Of a DNA stretch of 64,000 nucleotides, positions 26,147 to 34,118 are shown piece after piece. This DNA is from Hyphomicrobiales bacterium. GTDB lineage: Bacteria > Pseudomonadota > Alphaproteobacteria > Rhizobiales > Rhizobiaceae. The stretch is from positions 1-64,000 of the forward strand of contig UBTA01000030.1 in the NCBI GenBank assembly GCA_900468065.1, in the 5' to 3' direction. Positions within the stretch are counted from its first letter, which is position 1. Every line of letters begins with the position of its first letter. A program made the position numbers and the translations under genes. A model generated the notes under the pieces. The model was given only the letters and a program-made list of their open reading frames with translations, searched no databases and was not told the DNA's origin.

Positions 26147-26509
26147 ATGAAACCTTCCGACCGCTTTTATTCGATGATCGACTACACGGCGTCCGGCGCT
26201 GAAAGTCAGCCGGACATCGCATTGGCGTTTGCGCAGATCCAGAAAGACTGGGTGGCCACGTATCCCGGCTTCATCGCGGCGCGGTTTCTGGCCAGCACCG
26301 ATGGCGAAATCGTCCGCGCCATCGTGGAATGGGAAAACGAGGACGCCTTTCGCGACTTCGAGCGCAAGTCGGATCCCAGGGGACGGATGGCCGCACTGGA
26401 AGCGGTGTTCAAACGGCTCTCAACCAGCGGCACGCGCATGACTTTCCGTGCGATCGGTGATGTAGAGCCACAGCCGTCTGCGATCGCTGATAAGGCGAAC
26501 ACCATCTGA
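26147..26509 (+). CDS. Antibiotic biosynthesis monooxygenase (ABM)-like small protein
   Basis: A 120-aa protein with a dimeric ferredoxin-like (ABM superfamily) domain: SMIDYTASGAESQPDIALAFAQIQKDW, FIAARFLASTDGEIVRAIVEWENEDAFRDF. Proteins of this fold range from quinol monooxygenases to haem-degrading enzymes; no specific residues decide. AGGAAAGAG precedes the ATG by about 4 nt. It is divergent from the ArsR gene and convergent with the methyltransferase gene. Confidence 0.7.
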   Translation: MKPSDRFYSMIDYTASGAESQPDIALAFAQIQKDWVATYPGFIAARFLASTDGEIVRAIVEWENEDAFRDFERKSDPRGRMAALEAVFKRLSTSGTRMTFRAIGDVEPQPSAIADKANTI

Positions 26510-26527
26510 TTTGTGATGCTCGACAGG

Positions 26528-27091
26528 TCACAACAGCAGCGATTGCTGCGCCGGTTCCGGCCCGCCAACATGGACGCCTTCGAGTTCGAGCATGTGCACC
26601 TTGGCCGTCGCGCCGCCAGGGGCGGAGAAGCCGCCGACCTTGCCGCCGGCGGCAAGCACGCGGTGGCATGGAATGATCAAAGGCACCGGGTTCTTGGCCA
26701 TGGCCTGACCGACATCACGGGCAGCCTGCGGACCTGCGCCGAGCGCCTTGGCGAGGCTGCCATAGGTGGTCGTATGGCCCCAGCCGACGCGGCGGAGAGC
26801 ATGATAGATCTGCCGGAAAAATTCATCCTGGCCGTCGAGGTCGAGGGCGACGTTTGAGAAATCGATGGCCTCGCCGTCAAAATACCGCTGCACCGCGATG
26901 ATGACCTCGCTGATCGCCGGGCTCGGTTCCCCGCGTTCGGCCCCCGGCACGCGGCGCAGCACGTTGCGTTCGGTGGCGTCAGCGCTTCGTGTTGGCAATT
27001 GGAACCGGGTGATGCCGATATCGTTCCAGGCAATGCCGCAATAGCCGCCAGCCGTTTCGAAGACGTGATAGGTCTGTGCTTTCTCTGCCAT
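26528..27091 (-). CDS. Methylated-DNA-protein cysteine methyltransferase (paralogue 1)
   Basis: A 187-aa Ogt/Ada-C type O6-alkylguanine-DNA alkyltransferase. The active site I-I-P-C142-H-R-V and the HTH-containing segment FFRQIYHALRRVGWGHTTTYGSLAKALG are intact. The true start is the ATG at 27091 (MAEKAQTYHVF), preceded by GGAACGGAACG; the open frame further upstream runs antisense to the neighbour. It lies 60 nt downstream of a second, divergent paralogue in the same orientation. Confidence 0.88.
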   Translation of the reverse strand: MAEKAQTYHVFETAGGYCGIAWNDIGITRFQLPTRSADATERNVLRRVPGAERGEPSPAISEVIIAVQRYFDGEAIDFSNVALDLDGQDEFFRQIYHALRRVGWGHTTTYGSLAKALGAGPQAARDVGQAMAKNPVPLIIPCHRVLAAGGKVGGFSAPGGATAKVHMLELEGVHVGGPEPAQQSLLL

Positions 27092-27150
27092 CGTTCCGTT
27101 CCTTCCGTTCCCCGCGCAAGACAGCGGGGCCAAAAATGCTTTGCCGCCCG

Positions 27151-27648
27151 TCAGGCTGCCGCGTTGAGCCGGTTGCGTTCCAGTGCCAGCAGATATCGCT
27201 TGGCCTCCAGCCCGCCGGCAAAGCCATGCAGCTTCCCATCCGATCCGATGGCGCGGTGGCAGGGCACGATGATCGACACCGGGTTTCTGCCATTGGCCGC
27301 CCCCATCGCCCGGTATGCCCTGGGATGGCCGATCTGCCGGGCAATGTCGGCATAGGTTCGGGTTTCGCCGAAGGGGATCGTCAGCAGCGCCTGCCAAACC
27401 GCCTTCTGGAATTGCGTGCCGGCCAGATCAAGCCGGACGGTAAAGTCCGCCCGGACGCCCGCGAAATACTCGTCCAGTTGCCGTTCCGTTTCAAGCAGAA
27501 CAGGGTGATCTTCTCCCTCTGACCGTTCCCTAAGCCTGACACGCTTCGGATCATCCTTCTCCCAGAGAATGGCAGCCAAGCCCTCGCCCCCGGCAACAAG
27601 CTCAAGTTTTCCGACAGGCGAAGCGATGATTTTGGGAACGTAGATCAT
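27151..27648 (-). CDS. ogt: Methylated-DNA-protein cysteine methyltransferase (paralogue 2, Ogt-like)
   Basis: A 165-aa O6-alkylguanine-DNA methyltransferase with intact active site I-I-V-P-C130-H-R and the domain segment FQKAVWQALLTIPFGETRTYADIARQIG. It is closer to classical Ogt than paralogue 1. The ATG at 27648 begins MIYVPKIIASPVGKLEL; a GTG at 27684 gives 12 more residues and cannot be excluded because neither has a strong ribosome site. The two copies likely form one operon for alkylation repair, upstream of which, divergently, sits an SOS-type promoter. Confidence 0.9.
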   Translation of the reverse strand: MIYVPKIIASPVGKLELVAGGEGLAAILWEKDDPKRVRLRERSEGEDHPVLLETERQLDEYFAGVRADFTVRLDLAGTQFQKAVWQALLTIPFGETRTYADIARQIGHPRAYRAMGAANGRNPVSIIVPCHRAIGSDGKLHGFAGGLEAKRYLLALERNRLNAAA

Positions 27649-27801
27649 CGTCTGAGTTTGGCTCAGTTTTCCATGTCCCGCCACCCGTTTCTTGCACTGG
27701 AATGAACGGGTTCAAGGGGATTTCACTTCGTTTCGGAGAGGGTCAAATTGGTGCACGGCGCACCGCAATCCGTCACGTCGGCGTGGGAATAAATTCATAT
27801 T

Positions 27802-27816
27802 GTTCTTGTTTTGTTC
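27802..27816 (+). promoter_or_regulatory. LexA (SOS) box, GTTC-N7-GTTC
   Basis: GTTC TTGTTTT GTTC exactly matches the direct-repeat operator used by LexA in alphaproteobacteria. It touches the -35 hexamer TTGATC (27817-27822) of the promoter for the 2H phosphoesterase gene, an ideal place for repression. Confidence 0.75.
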
Positions 27817-27844
27817 TTGATCTCACATTCGACTCGGGTATAGT
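27817..27844 (+). promoter_or_regulatory. Promoter TTGATC-16-TATAGT for the 2H phosphoesterase gene
   Basis: TTGATC (27817-27822) and TATAGT (27839-27844) are separated by 16 bp; transcription would begin near 27851, giving a leader of about 25 nt. Confidence 0.6.
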
Positions 27845-27874
27845 GGCGACATCCAGAAAGAGATGAGGTCTGCC

Positions 27875-28516
27875 ATGCTTGCAAAAGCCGGAAATGAAGT
27901 TGTGCGCAGTGAACAGAAGTCCTTTTCATTCGGTCATGGCGCTGCGGCGCTCCGGCCTCGCCAGAAACATGCCGACGATCTTGGAAAGAGCAATCTGTTC
28001 CTAGTCCTCGTGCCGGAGCGCGAGGTGGCGTTGCTGGCCGTCGAGACTGGAAGGGGCATCGCGCAGCGCTACGGTCTGTCGAAAACTCCGCGCCCGCACG
28101 AACTGATGCATGTCTCGCTCAATGGCATCGGCAAATATCCGGATTTCCCGGACGATATCGTCTTCGCCGTCTCGGCGGCGATGGCCACCGTCAAGGCGGC
28201 GCCTTTCGAGGTGAACTTCGATCGTGCCATGTCGTTTGCCGGCGCCAAGGCTGTCGTTCTGGCCAACGCGATCCGCAGCGAGGAAATGATGGATCTTCAT
28301 GTCCAGCTTGCCAAGGAAATGTGGGCTGTGGGTCTGAACTTCACCTACAATCCGCGCTTCATGCCTCATATGACGGTGCTCTATGATGAGACGCCGGTGC
28401 CGGAGCACATGCTTGCCGAGCCTGTCCGGTGGGTTGCGCGCGAGTTCGTTCTCATCCGCAGTTTCATCGGCAAGAGCGAATACGAGTATCTCGATCGTTG
28501 GCCACTGCTCGACTAA
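27875..28516 (+). CDS. 2'-5' RNA ligase / 2H phosphoesterase family protein
   Basis: A 213-aa protein with the two HxS/T motifs of the 2H phosphoesterase superfamily: H79-V-S81 (LMHVSLNGIG) and H165-M-T167 (FMPHMTVLYD). Members ligate or cleave 2'-5' or cyclic phosphodiester bonds in RNA. The N-terminal 35 residues precede the fold (LFLVLVPEREVALLA). The ATG at 27875 has GAGG 5 nt ahead; one four codons earlier (27863) is also possible. Its promoter carries a LexA box, so it is probably DNA-damage inducible. The actual substrate is unknown. Confidence 0.85.
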   Translation: MLAKAGNEVVRSEQKSFSFGHGAAALRPRQKHADDLGKSNLFLVLVPEREVALLAVETGRGIAQRYGLSKTPRPHELMHVSLNGIGKYPDFPDDIVFAVSAAMATVKAAPFEVNFDRAMSFAGAKAVVLANAIRSEEMMDLHVQLAKEMWAVGLNFTYNPRFMPHMTVLYDETPVPEHMLAEPVRWVAREFVLIRSFIGKSEYEYLDRWPLLD

Positions 28517-28685
28517 CATGTCTTGGGGCTTTGAGCTTGCCGCCGCAGGCTTCAGGTCCGCCCCGATTGTTCGGTATTCCCGAACGTAAGTTCCGGAGTT
28601 GGGCGGCTAGCGCGAACCGGAGACGAATGCGATCTTGCCTCCATCAGACGGCCATTCCGGCCTGTCGCAACGTTGGAAGATCGTC

Positions 28686-29600
28686 ATGCTCCGCTCTCTG
28701 ATCGCATCTGCCGTTATTGCTTTCGCCGCTCCCGCTTTGGCCGAGGGCGTTCCGCAGTATCCCGCGGAATTCAAGACCCAGGACATCGCCACCAACGGCA
28801 CGACGCTGCATGTCCGGATCGGCGGCAAGGGGCCAGCTGTCGTCCTGTTGCATGGCTACGGGGAAACCGGCGACATGTGGGTGCCGCTGGCTGCCGATCT
28901 CGCCCGTGATCATACGGTCATCGTGCCGGACCTACGCGGCATGGGGCTTTCGGCCAAGCCGGATAATGGCTACGACAAGAAGACGCAGGGCCAGGATATT
29001 GCCGGTGTGCTGAAGGCGCTGAATGTGGAAAAGACCGATGTGGTCGCCCACGATATCGGCAATATGGTCGGTTATGCCTTCGTTGCCCAGTACCCGCAGG
29101 ATGTCTCGAAATTCGTGCTGATGGATGCGCCGCTACCGGGCATCGGTCCGTGGGAAGAGATCCTCAAGAGCCCGCTTCTCTGGCATTTCCGCTTCGGCGG
29201 GCCGGACATGGAGCGCCTTGTGGCCGGCCGTGAGCGCATCTATCTCGATCGCTTCTGGAATGAATTTTCTGCCGATCCGAAGAAGTGGGACGAGGCCTCG
29301 CGGCAGCACTACGCCACACTCTACGCCCAGCCCGGTGCGATGCACGCCGGTTTCGCCCAGTTTGCAGCCTTCGATCAGGATGCGATCGACAACACGGCGT
29401 TTTTGGCCAAGGGCAAGCTGACCATGCCTGTCCTTGCCATCGGTGGTGAAAAATCCTTCGGCCCGACCATGGCGGTGGTTGCCAGTGCAGCGGCCGACAA
29501 TGTCACCGGGGCTGTGATCCCGGCATCCGGTCACTGGCTGATGGAAGAACAACCGGAGGCGACGGTCGCCGCGATCCGGTCCTTCCTCGATAAGAAGTGA
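28686..29600 (+). CDS. Secreted alpha/beta hydrolase with Asp nucleophile (epoxide hydrolase-like)
   Basis: A 304-aa alpha/beta-fold hydrolase with a signal peptide (MLRSLIASAVIAFAAPALA). It has the oxyanion segment LLHGYGETGDMW, DLRGMGLS, a nucleophile elbow V-A-H-D123-I-G-N where Asp replaces Ser, and the catalytic His283 in SGHWLMEEQP. An Asp nucleophile is typical of epoxide hydrolases and haloalkane or fluoroacetate dehalogenases rather than esterases. The export signal is unusual for a dehalogenase and favours a periplasmic epoxide hydrolase-like role. The ATG at 28686 is chosen by the signal peptide. Confidence 0.85.
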   Translation: MLRSLIASAVIAFAAPALAEGVPQYPAEFKTQDIATNGTTLHVRIGGKGPAVVLLHGYGETGDMWVPLAADLARDHTVIVPDLRGMGLSAKPDNGYDKKTQGQDIAGVLKALNVEKTDVVAHDIGNMVGYAFVAQYPQDVSKFVLMDAPLPGIGPWEEILKSPLLWHFRFGGPDMERLVAGRERIYLDRFWNEFSADPKKWDEASRQHYATLYAQPGAMHAGFAQFAAFDQDAIDNTAFLAKGKLTMPVLAIGGEKSFGPTMAVVASAAADNVTGAVIPASGHWLMEEQPEATVAAIRSFLDKK

Positions 29601-29783
29601 TTTTTCTGCCGCTGCGAAACCCTTTTGCATTTAATCGGCGTGTGGGGCACACGCGCCGATTGGGTCTGTGCCTTCGCCGTCGCAGCAATGCCGCGATGCT
29701 GGGTAAGCTGCAATTTTTGGCATCTTGCGCCCACCGGCCGGAACACGCATAAGCCCCTGAAATTGCAAAAGGGAGGCATGTTC

Positions 29784-30842
29784 ATGGACATTTCTGAAAT
29801 CGTCATCAAGGGAGACACGCCGGGTGTTGAATGGCGGCTGCCGGTCATCCGCTTCAAGGGTAGCGACGCCAAGGCGCCGAAAATCTATATCCAGGCAGCA
29901 TTGCATGCCAATGAACTTCCAGGCACGGCACTCCTGCATTTCCTGTGCGAAAAGCTGCGTCAGGCGGATGCTGATGGTACAATTCTCAGCGATATCACCA
30001 TCGTCCCGCAGGCCAATCCGCTCGGCACAGCGCAATCGCATTTCGGCGAGTTGCAGGGCCGTTTCGATCTCGGCTCGCGCACCAATTTCAACCGCGAGTT
30101 CCCGCTGATCTCGCTTTCCGAGCGCCAGACTCTGGTCGAAGATCTAGAGCGTTATCCAGCGGTCGAACAGTTGAAGCGGCAGCTTCTGCATATGGCGCTG
30201 GGTGCCGATCTCATGCTCGATCTGCATTGCGACGATGAATCCGTCCAATACACCTATGTTGACGAAGCCTTTTGGCCGGAAGCCGCTGATCTGGCATCGG
30301 CGCTCGATATGGAAGCCGTGTTTCTGGCTGACGGCGAAAGCAGCGCTTTCGAGGAAGCTGTCGGCTATGCCTGGAAACATGAAACTGCCGAAAAGGCAAA
30401 GCGGCTGCCCGGCCGCCTTGCGGTGACGGTCGAGCTGCGCGGCACGCGCGATGTCTATCCGGACATGGCCCGCAAGGATGCCGAAGGGCTCTGGCGCTTT
30501 CTGGCCGCACGCGGTGCCGTTGGCGGCACCGCCGCAGCCCTTCAGCCTTACAAAGGCAAGGTGACGCCGCTCGACAATATCGAGATGATCCGTGCGCCGC
30601 AGGCCGGTGCCGTGCTGTTCCATCGCACCATCGGCGATACTGTTGCCGCCGGCGATCTGCTGGCGACGATCATCACCGCACCGGGCATGGAAGGCGGCGC
30701 GATCGATATCCATGCCCCACAGGCAGGCCTGGTCGCGACGCGCACCTCGCAACGCTTCGCCCGCCGCCGCGACAACCTGATGAAAATCGCCTGCGACGAG
30801 CCGGCAAAGGCCGTGCGCAAGCCGGGTGCGCTCGAAGCCTGA
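29784..30842 (+). CDS. Succinylglutamate desuccinylase/aspartoacylase-family zinc hydrolase
   Basis: A 352-aa M14-like amidohydrolase or deacylase. The zinc-binding motif H41-x2-E44 (ALHANELPG) and the third ligand H148 (LDLHCDDES) are present, together with the catalytic-region E in VTVELRG. The C-terminal ~80 residues form a beta-rich biotinyl/lipoyl-like module (IRAPQAGAVLFHRTIGDTVAAGDLLATI). GGGAGG lies 7 nt before the ATG at 29784, which decides that start over the ATG at 29778. The N-acyl amino acid substrate is unknown. Confidence 0.88.
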   Translation: MDISEIVIKGDTPGVEWRLPVIRFKGSDAKAPKIYIQAALHANELPGTALLHFLCEKLRQADADGTILSDITIVPQANPLGTAQSHFGELQGRFDLGSRTNFNREFPLISLSERQTLVEDLERYPAVEQLKRQLLHMALGADLMLDLHCDDESVQYTYVDEAFWPEAADLASALDMEAVFLADGESSAFEEAVGYAWKHETAEKAKRLPGRLAVTVELRGTRDVYPDMARKDAEGLWRFLAARGAVGGTAAALQPYKGKVTPLDNIEMIRAPQAGAVLFHRTIGDTVAAGDLLATIITAPGMEGGAIDIHAPQAGLVATRTSQRFARRRDNLMKIACDEPAKAVRKPGALEA

Positions 30843-30885
30843 GCCGTGGCCGCATGTGGCCTGAGGACAGGTCACATGCGTTTCT

Positions 30886-30987
30886 ATGGGAACAGGGTCG
30901 ACAATCGCCGCACCGTTGGCGGCTGTCGACCCCATCATCGAAACCGTCGGTGATCTGCCGCAACTGATCGAGATGCTGGAGCGCTGA
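30886..30987 (+). CDS. Very short frame, possible gene remnant
   Basis: A 33-codon frame encodes MGTGSTIAAPLAAVDPIIET-type sequence ending in an acidic helix (LIEMLER). There is no ribosome site and I recognise no family. It may be the 3' end of a decayed gene, or simply chance, in the 217-bp gap before the ArsC-like gene. Confidence 0.15.
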   Translation: MGTGSTIAAPLAAVDPIIETVGDLPQLIEMLER

Positions 30988-31059
30988 TCCGCCCGGATCG
31001 GCATATTCTCAGCCGGACATCTTCATGCTATCCCGCAGACCGGTAAAGAGGGATTGAGC

Positions 31060-31410
31060 ATGGGCGTGACCATTTACGGCATCAAGAACTGCGACACGAT
31101 GAAAAAGGCGCGGACCTGGTTGGAAGGCCAGGGCATCGCCTATGATTTCCACGATTACAAGGCCTCCGGCATCTCGCGCGAAGCACTTCAGCGCTGGACG
31201 GCAGCGCTTGGCTGGGAGACGGTGTTGAACCGCTCCGGCACGACGTTTCGCGCGCTCCCGAATGCCGACAAGCAGGACCTCAACGAAGACAAGGCGATTG
31301 CGCTGATGCTCGCCCAGCCCTCGATGATCAAACGCCCGGTGCTCGACCACGACGGCAAACTGACTGCCGGTTTTAAGCCGGAAATCTACAGCGGCCTTTT
31401 CCAGGGATAG
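31060..31410 (+). CDS. ArsC/Spx-family reductase-like protein (YffB type)
   Basis: A 116-aa thioredoxin-fold protein of the ArsC/Spx superfamily. The N-terminal active-site region is VTIYGIKNCDTMKKARTWLE with a single Cys, followed by the conserved KRPVLDHDGKLTAGF segment (RP loop). YffB-type members have glutathione-dependent thiol chemistry rather than proven arsenate reduction. AGAGGGA precedes the ATG at 31060 by 6 nt. The next gene, ybaK, starts 3 nt after its stop codon. Confidence 0.88.
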   Translation: MGVTIYGIKNCDTMKKARTWLEGQGIAYDFHDYKASGISREALQRWTAALGWETVLNRSGTTFRALPNADKQDLNEDKAIALMLAQPSMIKRPVLDHDGKLTAGFKPEIYSGLFQG

Positions 31411-31413
31411 ACC

Positions 31414-31887
31414 ATGTCGAAGAGCACCCGTGCGACGCTTGCGCTGACAAAGGCCGGAGCACCCTTCACCGTTCATACCTATGACTACGACCCCTCGGTC
31501 GACCGGATCGGCATGGCGGCGGCCGAGGCGTTGGGCGAGGAGCCGCGCCGCGTGTTGAAGACGTTGATGGCGGAGGTTGATGGCAAGCCCGTCTGTGTCG
31601 TTGTGCCGTCCGATCGCGAGGTCAGCATGAAGAAGCTGGCGGCGGCCTTTCAGGGCAAATCGGCCAACATGATGAAGCCGGCCGAGGCCGAGCGGTTGAC
31701 CGGTTATCATGTCGGCGGCATCAGCCCGTTCGGACAGAAGAAACCGGTGCCGACGGCGATCGAGGCGGCAGCCTTTGACGAGCCGCTGGTCTATATCAAT
31801 GGCGGCCAGCGTGGCCTGCAGGTGCGGCTGTCGCCTGATGACGCGCGCAAGGCACTGAACGCGGTCGCAGCCCCCCTGATCGCTTGA
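31414..31887 (+). CDS. ybaK: Cys-tRNA(Pro) deacylase YbaK/EbsC
   Basis: A 157-aa trans-editing enzyme that hydrolyses mischarged Cys-tRNA(Pro). The family pattern includes TLALTKAGAPFTVHTYDYDP, RVLKTLMAEVDGKPVCVVVPSDREV with the catalytic-region Lys, and GYHVGGISPFGQKKPVPT, then the glycine loop YINGGQRGLQVRL. All conserved blocks are present. It is tightly packed between the ArsC-like gene and the MBL hydrolase gene, and probably belongs to a three-gene operon. Confidence 0.93.
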   Translation: MSKSTRATLALTKAGAPFTVHTYDYDPSVDRIGMAAAEALGEEPRRVLKTLMAEVDGKPVCVVVPSDREVSMKKLAAAFQGKSANMMKPAEAERLTGYHVGGISPFGQKKPVPTAIEAAAFDEPLVYINGGQRGLQVRLSPDDARKALNAVAAPLIA

Positions 31888-31897
31888 GAGAAACACA

Positions 31898-32782
31898 ATG
31901 TCCCAGATGACCGAGACGCTTTCGATCCTTGAACCCTATCCCGGCATCTTCGCCTATTATGACGGGCGGATTGAAGGCAAGCGGCTGCATGCCGAAGGCC
32001 CGAATTGGCTGGATGACGGCGCCTACTCGCTCGGCGTTGCCTCCTATGCCATCGTCGATGGTGACGACGCACTGGTCTATGACACCCATATCTCGCTGGC
32101 GCATGCGACCGCGATCCGCGCGCATCTCGAAAGCCTCGGCGTCCGCACGATCCGCGTCGTGCTCAGCCATTGGCACAAGGATCATATTGCCGGTACCGCC
32201 GTGTTTGCCGATTGCGAGATCATCGCCCTCACGTTGACAGCGCAGAAGCTAGAGGAGAACCGCGACAGGATCGAAGCGGCCAATCCGCCGATTGCGCCGC
32301 TGATCATGCCCACACGGCTGTTTGATGAAAAACTGGAGCTCATGGTTGGCCAGCGCCGGGTCGAACTGCATCATTTTGCGATCCACAGTTCCGACGGCAA
32401 TGTCATTTGGCTGCCGGACGAAAAACTGCTGCTGGCCGGCGATACGCTGGAGGATACAGTTACCTACATTGCCGAGCCCAAGCAGATCAGTACGCATATC
32501 GGCGAACTGCGGCGTCTGCGGGAATGGCCGATCGACAAGATCCTGCCGAGCCATGGTGATAGAGCCCGGATTGCCGAAGGCGGATATGCACCGGCGCTGA
32601 TCGATGCGAACCGAAGCTATCTGGAGCGTTTGTCGGCAGCAATTGCGCAAGGGGAAACTGTGATCCCGCCACTGAAAGATTTCATCGCCGCCGACATCGC
32701 ATCGGCTGCCATCCTCTATTTCGCGCCCTATGAGGCGGTCCACCAGAGCAACATCGCCGCCATGACCGCTGCCCTGCGATGA
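31898..32782 (+). CDS. Metallo-beta-lactamase-fold hydrolase
   Basis: A 294-aa cytoplasmic MBL-fold metallohydrolase. The zinc motif is S-H91-W-H93-K-D95-H96-I-A-G, with the further ligands likely at H in VELHHFAIHSSD and D in LLLAGDTLED and the terminal H in LPSHGD. No signal peptide is seen. Substrate is unknown; families of this type include glyoxalase II-like and lactonase-like enzymes. It starts 10 nt after ybaK. Confidence 0.9.
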   Translation: MSQMTETLSILEPYPGIFAYYDGRIEGKRLHAEGPNWLDDGAYSLGVASYAIVDGDDALVYDTHISLAHATAIRAHLESLGVRTIRVVLSHWHKDHIAGTAVFADCEIIALTLTAQKLEENRDRIEAANPPIAPLIMPTRLFDEKLELMVGQRRVELHHFAIHSSDGNVIWLPDEKLLLAGDTLEDTVTYIAEPKQISTHIGELRRLREWPIDKILPSHGDRARIAEGGYAPALIDANRSYLERLSAAIAQGETVIPPLKDFIAADIASAAILYFAPYEAVHQSNIAAMTAALR

Positions 32783-32870
32783 TGGGCGCGGTCGCGCAAA
32801 TACACCTTCAATTTCGCCGCAAAGCGCACTAAGTCTTTCGCGTGATGTAAATTCAGCAGACAGGCACCCC

Positions 32871-34118
32871 ATGACCCATCCCGCCCACCAAGCCGTCGAT
32901 CCCGTCAAACTGGACAAGCTCGCCGAAGTCGCCATCAAGGTGGGGCTCAGGCTCGAGCGCGGACAGGATCTCCTGATCACAGCGCCGATCGCGGCACTGC
33001 CGCTGGTGCGGCTGATCACCAAGCATGCCTATATTGCCGGCGCCGGGCTGGTGACGACATTCTATTCCGACGAGGAAACGACGCTCGCCCGTTACGCCCA
33101 CGCCCCCGACGAAAGCTTCGACAAGGCGAGCGGCTGGCTCTACGACGGCATGGCCAAGGCGTTCAGCGCCAACACAGCCCGCCTTGCCATATCCGGCGAT
33201 AATCCGATGATGCTGGCAGCACAGGACCCGGCCAAGGTGGCACGCGCCAACAAGGCAATGTCGATGGCCTACAAACCGGCACTGGAGAAGATCTCCAATT
33301 TCGACATCAACTGGAACATCGTCTCCTATCCCAACCCTGCCTGGGCCAAACAGATGTTCCCGGACGATGCGGAAGCCGTTGCCGTTGAAAAGCTGGCCAA
33401 TGCGATCTTTGCCGCTTCCCGCGTCGATGTCGCCGACCCCATCGCCGCCTGGGCTGAACATAATGCCAATCTCGCCAAGCGCTCCGGATGGCTGAACGGC
33501 GAGCGTTTTTCCGCCCTGCATTTCACAGGTCCCGGCACCGACCTGACGGTTGGTCTTGCCGATGGTCACGAATGGCATGGCGGCGCATCGACGGCCAAGA
33601 ACGGCATCACCTGCAATCCCAACATCCCGACCGAGGAAGTCTTCACCACGCCGCATGCGCTGCGCGTCGAAGGCCATGTGTCGAGCACCAAGCCGCTGTC
33701 GCATCAGGGCACGCTGATCGACAATATTCAGGTTCGTTTTGAGGGTGGTCGTATCGTTGAGGCCAAGGCGTCGAAGGGCGAGGAAGTCCTGAACAAGGTG
33801 CTGGATACCGACGAGGGTGCAAGGCGTCTCGGCGAAGTGGCGCTGGTGCCGCATTCCTCGCCGATCTCGGCCAGCGGCGTGCTGTTCTACAACACGCTGT
33901 TTGACGAAAATGCCTCCTGCCATATCGCGCTCGGCCAGTGCTATTCGAAATGCTTCCTTGATGGCGCGTCGCTCAGCCAGGAACAGATCGCGGCGCAGGG
34001 CGGCAATTCCAGCCTGATCCATATCGACTGGATGATCGGTTCCGGCGAGGTGGATATCGATGGCGTGCGTGCCGATGGCGCCAAGGTTCCCGTCATGCGC
34101 AAGGGCGAGTGGGCTTGA
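32871..34118 (+). CDS. M29-family (AmpS/thermophilic type) metallo-aminopeptidase
   Basis: A 415-aa aminopeptidase of MEROPS family M29. Characteristic segments are VGLRLERGQDLLITAPIAALPLVRLITKHAY at the start, GPGTDLTVGLADGHEWHGGAS, NIPTEEVFTTPHALRVEGHVSSTKPL with metal-binding Glu and His residues, and HIALGQCYSKCF near the end. It would trim peptides in the cytoplasm using a divalent metal cofactor. Its final 10 nt overlap the proC-like gene. Confidence 0.93.
   Translation: MTHPAHQAVDPVKLDKLAEVAIKVGLRLERGQDLLITAPIAALPLVRLITKHAYIAGAGLVTTFYSDEETTLARYAHAPDESFDKASGWLYDGMAKAFSANTARLAISGDNPMMLAAQDPAKVARANKAMSMAYKPALEKISNFDINWNIVSYPNPAWAKQMFPDDAEAVAVEKLANAIFAASRVDVADPIAAWAEHNANLAKRSGWLNGERFSALHFTGPGTDLTVGLADGHEWHGGASTAKNGITCNPNIPTEEVFTTPHALRVEGHVSSTKPLSHQGTLIDNIQVRFEGGRIVEAKASKGEEVLNKVLDTDEGARRLGEVALVPHSSPISASGVLFYNTLFDENASCHIALGQCYSKCFLDGASLSQEQIAAQGGNSSLIHIDWMIGSGEVDIDGVRADGAKVPVMRKGEWA

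Noticed and set aside
27092-27397. Frame fusion that would lengthen the first methyltransferase to 289 codons
   Set aside because: The added part is an out-of-frame reading of the neighbouring ogt gene; the ATG at 27091 fits the family start.
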